Origin: Kocuria palustris
Lineage (GTDB): Bacteria > Actinomycetota > Actinomycetes > Actinomycetales > Micrococcaceae
Reading direction: 5' to 3'
Assembly: GCF_007666205.1 (NCBI RefSeq)
Contig: NZ_VDOR01000004.1
Span: forward strand, 1-64,000
DNA length: 64,000 nt
Part shown: one piece after another, positions 54,115-60,630 of the stretch
Numbering within the stretch: the stretch's first letter is position 1
Layout: each line of letters opens with the position of its first letter
Translations under genes and position numbers: made by a program
The notes under the pieces: generated by a model
What the model saw: the letters and a program-made list of their open reading frames with translations, nothing else
Databases searched by the model: none
Told to the model about the DNA's origin: nothing

Positions 54115-55905
54115 GTGCGCAAGTCTCTGCTCACCACCGGAACCGCTCTGTCCGCCGCCCTGGTGCTGGCCGGCTGCGGCGGCTCCGGCGGACTGCGATC
54201 CGTCGAGATCACCAACGACGACCGGGGCAGCGGCGAAGCGCCCGAGATCGACTTCCAGACGCCCGTGCAGGTCGAGGAGAACGAGACCAAGGTGCTCGAG
54301 GAGGGCGACGGGGAGGACGTCGAGCCCGGCGACACCCTCATGGTCCAGATGTCGATCAGCAGCGGCGCCGACAAGTCGTCGCTGGGGGAGTCCTACTCCC
54401 AGGGGGCCGGCCAGGTACTGGCCTTCGACGACTCCCTGAAGGAGCGCGTGCCGGAGCTCTACGAGGCCATGGACGAGATGAAGGTCGGCGGCATCGTGGC
54501 CTACTCCTCGCCCGCCACGGCCGGGGCCAGCGGCGACCAGGACGACTCCTCGACCGCGGTCGAGGTCTACGAGATCGTCGACGAGGTCCCCAGCGAGATC
54601 GAGGGCGAGATGCAGGACTCGCCCGAGGGGCTGCCGGCCGTGACGGAGACCGACGACGGCACCCCGGAGATCCAGGAGCCGGAGGGGGACGCCCCGGGCG
54701 AGGTCCGCTCGGAGTACCTCATCGAGGGCGACGGCGAGGAGGTCGCCGCGGGCGACACCGTCGTGGCCGACTACGTCGGCGCGCGCTGGGAGGACGGCGA
54801 GGTCTTCGACTCGTCCTACGAGAACGGCTCTCCCGCGGCGCTGCCGCTGGACACCATGATCCCCGGCTGGACCGAGGCGCTCGAGGGCAAGAAGGCCGGC
54901 TCGCGCGTGATCATGTCGGTGCCCGCGGAGAAGGCCTACGGCACGCAGGAGGAGCTCGGCGAGGACTCCCAGTACCCGGCCGGCGATCTGGTCTTCGTCG
55001 TGGATCTGCTGGGCGCCTACGAGACCCCCGAGCCCGAGCCCCTTCCGGAGCCCACGGCCTCGGTCGTGAACGAGGGCGACGGCGAGGAGGTCGAGGAGGG
55101 CGACACGCTCCTGGTGCGCACCGGCCCGGTCTCCGACGGCGAGCCCCAGGGGGAGCAGCTGCAGGTCATGCGCGTGGACGAGGACCTGAAGGAGCAGGAC
55201 GAGTTCGTCCACGGCCAGCTCGCCGATGCGCGGGTCGGCACCTCGGTGGACATCACCTCGAGCGCCGACGACGGCACCGGCCAGGTCCAGGAGACCACCG
55301 CGCGCTACACCGTCGAGCAGATCCTGCCGGATTCCCCCCAGGGCCCGATGCAGCCCAGCCCCGAGGGCCTGCCGCAGGTCACCGAGTGCCCGGACGGCGC
55401 TCCCGAGATCGCGGCCCCCCAGGGCGAGGCCCCCGACGAGGTCGTCTCCGAGCCGCTCATCGAGGGCGACGGCGAGGAGGTCGCCGCCGGGGACACCGTG
55501 GCCGTCGACTACGTCGGCGTGCGGTGGGAGGACGGCGAGGTCTTCGACTCCTCCTACGACCGCGGCGCGCCCACGTCCTTCCCGCTCGACGGCGTGATCC
55601 CCGGCTGGTCCGAGGGCCTCGAGGGCCAGAAGGTCGGCTCCCGCGTCATCATCTCCGTGCCCGCCGATCAGGCCTACGGGACCCAGGAGGAGATCGACGA
55701 GCAGGGCGGCGACCGCCCGGCCGGCGATCTGCTCTTCGTCGTGGACGTCCTCGCCGCGACCGACACCCCCGAGCAGGCGGCCCCGGCCATGCCCGGGGCC
55801 GAGGCGCCCGCCGAGGGCTCCGACGCCCCGGCGGAGGGCGGCGCGGCGCCGGCCGAGCCCCAGGATCCGGGTCAGGACCCGGCCCAGGACTCCGCCGAGG
55901 GCTGA
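54115..55905 (+). CDS. FKBP-type peptidyl-prolyl isomerase lipoprotein, internally duplicated
   Basis: The 596-aa product begins at GTG 54115 behind TGGAGGAACAC. A lipoprotein signal ends in the lipobox LAGC (Cys near residue 21), so it acts as a membrane-anchored folding factor outside the cell. Two clear FKBP domains (about residues 195-305 and 441-550) share DYVG..WEDGEVFDSSY, IPGW, GSRVI and AYGTQEE. Each is preceded by a degenerate FKBP-like domain (about 60-170 and 317-420). The protein is therefore two tandem copies of a ~250-residue module. The C-terminal 45 residues are Ala/Pro/Glu/Asp-rich. A single-domain FKBP gene follows 143 bases later. Confidence 0.92.
   Translation: MRKSLLTTGTALSAALVLAGCGGSGGLRSVEITNDDRGSGEAPEIDFQTPVQVEENETKVLEEGDGEDVEPGDTLMVQMSISSGADKSSLGESYSQGAGQVLAFDDSLKERVPELYEAMDEMKVGGIVAYSSPATAGASGDQDDSSTAVEVYEIVDEVPSEIEGEMQDSPEGLPAVTETDDGTPEIQEPEGDAPGEVRSEYLIEGDGEEVAAGDTVVADYVGARWEDGEVFDSSYENGSPAALPLDTMIPGWTEALEGKKAGSRVIMSVPAEKAYGTQEELGEDSQYPAGDLVFVVDLLGAYETPEPEPLPEPTASVVNEGDGEEVEEGDTLLVRTGPVSDGEPQGEQLQVMRVDEDLKEQDEFVHGQLADARVGTSVDITSSADDGTGQVQETTARYTVEQILPDSPQGPMQPSPEGLPQVTECPDGAPEIAAPQGEAPDEVVSEPLIEGDGEEVAAGDTVAVDYVGVRWEDGEVFDSSYDRGAPTSFPLDGVIPGWSEGLEGQKVGSRVIISVPADQAYGTQEEIDEQGGDRPAGDLLFVVDVLAATDTPEQAAPAMPGAEAPAEGSDAPAEGGAAPAEPQDPGQDPAQDSAEG
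54292..55770 (+). repeat. Internal tandem duplication (two ~250-codon modules)
   Basis: Module 1 (54292-55062) and module 2 (55063 to about 55770) each consist of a degenerate FKBP-like domain starting with an EGDGE...GDTL text and a full FKBP domain starting with LIEGDGEEVAAGDT. The DNA of the two FKBP halves is also very similar (both contain ATCGAGGGCGACGGCGAGGA), so the duplication may be fairly recent or kept alike by gene conversion. Confidence 0.75.
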
Positions 55906-56048
55906 GCGGCCGGTCTGCGCCCTCCGGCGCCGACTATCCTGGTGCCTCGAGCCGCGCCCCGAGCGCGCCGGCGGCACCGCACCGATGCCGTCCCGCAGCA
56001 GCACGGATCCCGTCCGCGGGATCCCCATCCGATCCCCCAGGAGGAATC

Positions 56049-56444
56049 GTGTCCTTCGGACAGCGCAATCTCGACCGCACCAAGCCCGAGGTGGACTTCC
56101 CCGAGGGCGATGCCCCCGCCGAGCTCGTGAAGGTCGACCTGGTCGAGGGCAAGGGCGCGGTGGCCGAGCCCGGCCGCCGGGTCTCGTGCCACTACGTGGG
56201 CGTGGCCCACTCGACGGGCGAGGAGTTCGACGCCTCCTGGAACCGCGGACAGCCGCTGGACTTCACGGTCGGCGTCGGCCAGGTCATCGAGGGCTGGGAC
56301 CAGGGCCTGCTCGGCATGCGCGTGGGCGGGCGCCGTCGCCTCGAGATCCCGTCGTCCATGGCCTACGGCGAGCGCGGCGCCGGCGGCGCCATCGGCCCGA
56401 ACGAGGCCCTGATCTTCGTCGTCGACCTCGTCGACGTGCGCTGA
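56049..56444 (+). CDS. FKBP-type peptidyl-prolyl cis-trans isomerase, cytoplasmic
   Basis: The 131-aa product starts at GTG 56049 behind an ideal AGGAGG site. It is a single FKBP domain without signal peptide: VSCHYVGVAHSTGEEFDASW, PLDFTVGVGQVIEGWDQGLL, GMRVGGRRRLEIPSSMAYGE, and GPNEALIFVVDLVDVR at the end. The residues of the FK506/proline pocket (Tyr, Asp, Phe, Val-Ile, Trp, Tyr, Phe) are in place, so it should be an active isomerase. The pair lipoprotein FKBP then cytoplasmic FKBP directly upstream of pafBC is a common actinobacterial arrangement. Confidence 0.95.
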   Translation: MSFGQRNLDRTKPEVDFPEGDAPAELVKVDLVEGKGAVAEPGRRVSCHYVGVAHSTGEEFDASWNRGQPLDFTVGVGQVIEGWDQGLLGMRVGGRRRLEIPSSMAYGERGAGGAIGPNEALIFVVDLVDVR

Positions 56445-56451
56445 CCCCACG

Positions 56452-58767
56452 GTGCCTGCCGACCAGCGCCGACGCGCGACGGAGCGTCGGCTGAACCTCA
56501 TGCTCGCGCTGCTGTACCGCGAACGGGGCTACACCCGCGCGGAGCTGCGCGAGGTCGTGCCCGACTACCAGGAGGCCACGACCGACGGCGGCTTCGAGCG
56601 GATGTTCGAGCGCGACAAGCAGGAGCTGCGCGCCCTGGGCTTCCCGATCGAGGAGGTGCCGGAGTCGCTGCTCTTCGAGGACGATGCGACCTTCCGGTAC
56701 CGGATCCCGCGCGGCTCGTTCACCCTGCCCCCGCTGCGCTTCACGGCGGAGGAGACCGCCGTGCTCGGCCTGGCCGCCAACGCCTGGACCGAGGCCTCGC
56801 TGGGCACGGTGGCCCGGCGCGCGCTGCGCAAGCTCGAGCCCGTCCTGGAGGCCTCGGCCGTCCAGGACGAGCCGGCGCCCATGATCCAGCCGACCGTGAC
56901 CGTCCAGGAGCCTGCGTTCGCCCCGCTCATGGAGGCCGTCCTGCGCCACCGCCAGGTGCGCTTCGACTACCTGGCGGCCTCCACGGACGAGCAGACCCGA
57001 CGCCGGCTCGAGCCGTGGGGCGTGGGCTCGCGGTTCGGCTCGTGGTACGTCACGGGCTGGGATCTCGATCGCCGGGCCGAGCGCACGTTCCGGCTCTCGC
57101 GCATCGTCTCGGAGGTCCGTGCCACCGCGCACACGTTCGACCCGCCGGCCGGGTTCTCCATGAACGACCGGCTCGACGCCCTCGAGGCCGCCCCGGCCCT
57201 GGGGTGCGTGAGCGTGGACATCGCCCCCGGCCGCGGCCAGATGCTGCGGCGCATGGCCTCCGCAGAGTCGCTCGGCGCCGGCAGCGGCGGGCGGGACCGG
57301 CTGCTCGTGCCCGTCACGGAGCCCGAGCGCGTGGCCGAGGAGGTCGCCGCCGTGGGCCCCGACGCCTTCATGCCCCCCGCTCAGGACGCCGACCTCCCCG
57401 AGGCGGACCCGCTGGACGTCGAGCTCGAGGCGATGGACCCGATCGAGGCGCTGCTGCAGCCGGAGCGGCCGGAGCCGGGCCTGCAGACGCGCGTGCGCTC
57501 GAGCGTGCTGCGCCGGCTGCGAGGGGCCGCCGAGTTCCAGCAGCGGCTGCGCGGCGTCCGGGTCGACTGGGACCAGCCCTCCCGCCGCTCCCGCCGCACC
57601 TCGACGTCGTCCTCGGAGCACCTGTCCCGCCTGCTGGAGATCGTGCGCTTCGTCTACGGCCACCAGGGCGCGGACGTCGAGGAGGTGGCCCGGCACGTCG
57701 AGGTCGACGTCGACCAGGTGGTCGAGGACCTCGGCCTGCTCTTCGTCTGCGGCCGCCCCGGGCACACCCCGGACCAGCTCATCGAGGCCTCGTGGGACGG
57801 CGGGCCCGTCAACGTCTCGAACGCCGACGAGATCTCGGACCCCGTGCGCCTGACGCAGCCCGAGGCGGCCTCGCTGCTGATCGGGCTGCAGACCCTGCGC
57901 TCCCTTCCCGGCGAGCAGACCCCGGCGATCGACTCCGCGCTGCGCAAGGTGGCCGAGGCCGCCGGCGAGCCCGCGACCGTGGTGGATGCGGTCGGCGCCC
58001 GCGCGGACACCGCGCTGGCCGCGGCCTCCCTCGAGGCGGCCGGCCGGCCGGAGGAGCTCGAGCCCCTGCCGTCGATCACCGCCTGGAGCGCGGCCCAGGA
58101 TCCGATCGACTCGCTCGTGGACCTGGTGCGCGGGGCGATCGACGGCCGCCGCCGCGTGCGCATCCAGTACATCGTCGCCTCGCGCGACGAGGTCACCGAG
58201 CGCGAGATCGATCCGCTGCACCTCACGTCGTCGAACACCTACTGGTACGTGATCGCGTGGTGCACCCGCGCGCAGGCCCTGCGCGAGTTCCGCCTGGACC
58301 GCGTGCGCTCGGCGCTGGTGGTCGGCGACGCCGACGGCCACGAGGACCTCGCCTCCCGCCCGCGGCCGCGGCCGCGGGATCCCGCCCTGTCGGCGGAGAC
58401 GGAGATCGCCCTGGTCACCGACCGCCGCAGCCGCTGGATCGCGGATCAGTACCGCGCGACCCGCATGGCCGTCGTCGAGCTGCCGCCGGCCGCCTCCGAG
58501 CAGGCGGCGGCCGGGGGCTCCGCGCAGCCCGAGGAGGCCCCGGCCGCGGTGCGCGGGCGCTCGTCCGCCCACGTGCCCGTCGAGTTCGAGGCCGCCCAGA
58601 TCTCGTTCACCACGGCGGAGCAGGCGTTCTCCCTGGTGACGCGGTTCGGCGGCCAGCTCGGCGCCCTGGCCCCGCCGCCGGTCGTGGAGGCCGGGGAACT
58701 CTGGGTGAACACTGCCATGGCCCCCTACCTCGATTCGGGCGACGAGCAGTCCCCGGGGATAGGGTGA
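56452..58767 (+). CDS. pafBC: Fused PafB-PafC WYL-domain transcriptional regulator
   Basis: PafB and PafC together activate the LexA-independent DNA damage response in mycobacteria; they are named for the neighbouring pafA but are not needed for pupylation. Here both are one 771-aa chain starting at GTG 56452, 7 bases after the FKBP stop. Each half has a winged helix-turn-helix (RRLNLMLALLYRERGYTRAE at about 12; HLSRLLEIVRFVYGHQGADV at about 390), a WYL domain (SWYVTGWDLDRRAERTFRLS; YWYVIAWCTRAQALREFRLD) and a C-terminal extension. Fusion is the usual form in Micrococcales. Its stop overlaps the next gene by four bases. Confidence 0.94.
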   Translation: MPADQRRRATERRLNLMLALLYRERGYTRAELREVVPDYQEATTDGGFERMFERDKQELRALGFPIEEVPESLLFEDDATFRYRIPRGSFTLPPLRFTAEETAVLGLAANAWTEASLGTVARRALRKLEPVLEASAVQDEPAPMIQPTVTVQEPAFAPLMEAVLRHRQVRFDYLAASTDEQTRRRLEPWGVGSRFGSWYVTGWDLDRRAERTFRLSRIVSEVRATAHTFDPPAGFSMNDRLDALEAAPALGCVSVDIAPGRGQMLRRMASAESLGAGSGGRDRLLVPVTEPERVAEEVAAVGPDAFMPPAQDADLPEADPLDVELEAMDPIEALLQPERPEPGLQTRVRSSVLRRLRGAAEFQQRLRGVRVDWDQPSRRSRRTSTSSSEHLSRLLEIVRFVYGHQGADVEEVARHVEVDVDQVVEDLGLLFVCGRPGHTPDQLIEASWDGGPVNVSNADEISDPVRLTQPEAASLLIGLQTLRSLPGEQTPAIDSALRKVAEAAGEPATVVDAVGARADTALAAASLEAAGRPEELEPLPSITAWSAAQDPIDSLVDLVRGAIDGRRRVRIQYIVASRDEVTEREIDPLHLTSSNTYWYVIAWCTRAQALREFRLDRVRSALVVGDADGHEDLASRPRPRPRDPALSAETEIALVTDRRSRWIADQYRATRMAVVELPPAASEQAAAGGSAQPEEAPAAVRGRSSAHVPVEFEAAQISFTTAEQAFSLVTRFGGQLGALAPPPVVEAGELWVNTAMAPYLDSGDEQSPGIG

Positions 58768-59138
58768 GCGCCGTGTCCTGGTGGATGTGGGTGGTGCTCT
58801 GGAGCGCCGTCGTGGGGATCTCCGCCATCGTGCTGGGGATCCTGGCCTGGACGGTCTGGCGCCGGTTCGCGGGCGCCGCGCGCGAGCTGGGGGAGCTCGG
58901 TGCGACCGTTGAGCTCATCGAGGCCCGGTCGCGGCAGGCCGCCGAGCAGCGCGCCGCCCGGGCCGGCCGCCCGCGCGGGACGGACGTGTTCACCCCGTGG
59001 GGCGAGGCCCGGCTGAAGTATCGTGAGGACAGTCACCGACGACGCTCCGAGCGCATGGCGCGACGGGCGCGCAGAGGTCAGCCGCAGCGGGTCCAGGACC
59101 TGCAGACGGCACGAGGAAAGGAACACCGCAATGGGTAG
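58764..59138 (+). CDS. Small single-pass membrane protein, function unknown
   Basis: The 124-aa product starts at GTG 58764, coupled to pafBC by a GTGA overlap. It has one N-terminal transmembrane helix (WWMWVVLWSAVVGISAIVLG, about residues 6-25) and then a charged, Arg-rich cytoplasmic part with a probable coiled coil (about 35-70) and a basic tail. No family is recognised, but a gene of this size and layout is commonly found between pafBC and tatA in related genomes. Its end overlaps tatA by 8 bases, so pafBC, this gene and tatA are one transcript. Confidence 0.75.
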   Translation: MSAVSWWMWVVLWSAVVGISAIVLGILAWTVWRRFAGAARELGELGATVELIEARSRQAAEQRAARAGRPRGTDVFTPWGEARLKYREDSHRRRSERMARRARRGQPQRVQDLQTARGKEHRNG

Positions 59139-59436
59139 GCTCTTCGACAATCCGATGTTCATCGTGTTGATCCTGCTGGTCATCATCCTGCTCTTCGGCG
59201 CGCCCAAGCTGCCGGGCATGGCCCGCAGCCTCGGGCAGTCGATGCGGATCTTCAAGTCCGAGGTCAAGGAGATGAAGGACGACGACAAGGGCGGCAAGGC
59301 CTCCCGCGGCGAGAACGAGTCCACGATCGTCGACGGCGAGACCGTCCGCGACTCGGGCGACCGCCGCTCGAACGGCTCGACCGCCGCCGACGGCGCGGCC
59401 CCGGCCGCCTCGGACTCCGACGGCACCGTCCGATGA
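59131..59436 (+). CDS. tatA: Twin-arginine translocase subunit TatA
   Basis: TatA forms the pore of the Tat pathway for folded proteins. The 101-aa product starts MGRLFDNPMFIVLILLVIIL, then LFGAPKLPGMARSLGQSMRI: one membrane helix, the FGxxKLP hinge and an amphipathic helix. The tail (about 50-101) is highly charged and disordered. A GAGGAAAGG ribosome site precedes ATG 59131. A Tat substrate, the gamma-glutamyltransferase at 35865-37730, lies in the same window. tatC follows after 112 bases. Confidence 0.95.
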   Translation: MGRLFDNPMFIVLILLVIILLFGAPKLPGMARSLGQSMRIFKSEVKEMKDDDKGGKASRGENESTIVDGETVRDSGDRRSNGSTAADGAAPAASDSDGTVR

Positions 59437-59548
59437 TGCGGGGGCCGGGCGCCCCCTCCGATGATCGCCGGGCCGAAGTCCTGAAGGGCTCCGGCCCGGC
59501 TCGCGTGCCGTCGACGCCGCCGTCCGGCGGCCACCAGGGAGACGCAGG

Positions 59549-60526
59549 ATGACCGAGAAGCAGCCGGGGAAGACCGCGGCCCGGGCCGACAGGAAGGCCC
59601 AGCGCCGGGTCCGCAGCCGCCGCATGAACCCGCAGGCGCAGATGGCGCTCACGGAGCACCTGCGCGAGCTGCGCAACCGCGTGATCAAGTCCGCGATCGC
59701 CGTGGTGCTCGGCATGGTCGTGGGCTTCGTGGTCTACAACCCGTTCATGGCCTACATCACCGAGCCGCTGACCGCCGTGGCCGCGGCCCAGGGCCAGGAG
59801 GCGGCCGTCAACTACAACTCGGTCGGCGGGCCCTTCAACCAGATGGTCCAGGTCGCCATGACGCTGGGCATCATCATCTCCAGCCCCGTCTGGCTCTACC
59901 AGATCTGGGCGTTCATCATGCCGGCGCTGCAGAAGAAGGAGAAGCGCTACGCCTACGGCTTCGTGCTCGCGGCCGTCCCGCTCTTCCTGGCCGGCTGCGC
60001 CGTGGCGGTGCTGGTGCTGCCGACCGCCGTGGTCGCGCTGACGTCGTTCACCCCGTCGGGCGGCACCAACCTGATCGGCGCCGACGTCTACGTCACGTTC
60101 TTCATGCAGCTGATCCTGACGTTCGGCATCTCCTTCGTGCTGCCGGTCCTGCTCGTGGGCCTGAACATGGTGGGGATCCTCAAGGGGCGCACGATCCTGC
60201 GGTCGTGGCGCTGGGTCGTGATCATCGTGCTGATCATCTCGGCCATGGCCGCGCCCGGGCCGGACATGATGACCATGTTCTACCTGGCGATCCCGCTGCT
60301 GCTGCTGTTCTTCATCGCCGTCGCGATCTGCCTGCTGCTCGATCGCCGCCGGGCCCGGCGGGCGGCCGCCCGGGAGACCCAGACCGAGCTCTCGGCCGAC
60401 AGCGCGACCTCGGCCGATGAGCTCGACGCCGTGGGCGGCTCCGGCCGGGCCGGCGGCCCCGTGGACCTGGCGGCCACGTCGGAGGAGGAGCTCCGGAGGC
60501 TGGGCGGACCCGAGCCGGGACGCTGA
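59549..60526 (+). CDS. tatC: Twin-arginine translocase subunit TatC
   Basis: TatC binds twin-arginine signal peptides. The 325-aa product has a basic N-terminal leader, then ALTEHLRELRNRVIKSAIAV, the conserved TatC entry (LxEHLxELRxR, about residues 34-53). Six membrane helices follow, with SPVWLYQIWAFIMPAL and FTPSGGTN (about 168-175). The final ~65 residues are a charged cytoplasmic tail (RRRARRAAARETQTELSADS). The length is above the ~250 residues of E. coli TatC because of both extensions. Together with tatA it gives a minimal TatAC pair; tatB is not in the window. Confidence 0.95.
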   Translation: MTEKQPGKTAARADRKAQRRVRSRRMNPQAQMALTEHLRELRNRVIKSAIAVVLGMVVGFVVYNPFMAYITEPLTAVAAAQGQEAAVNYNSVGGPFNQMVQVAMTLGIIISSPVWLYQIWAFIMPALQKKEKRYAYGFVLAAVPLFLAGCAVAVLVLPTAVVALTSFTPSGGTNLIGADVYVTFFMQLILTFGISFVLPVLLVGLNMVGILKGRTILRSWRWVVIIVLIISAMAAPGPDMMTMFYLAIPLLLLFFIAVAICLLLDRRRARRAAARETQTELSADSATSADELDAVGGSGRAGGPVDLAATSEEELRRLGGPEPGR

Positions 60527-60630
60527 GCCGGGCCGCCGAGCCGGAGTCCGGTCCGGGCCCCGTCCCGTCCGACGGCCCCGGCTCCCGAAGGCCGGCCAGG
60601 GCTGTCGGTGCTGCGACGTAGGGTGGAGCC

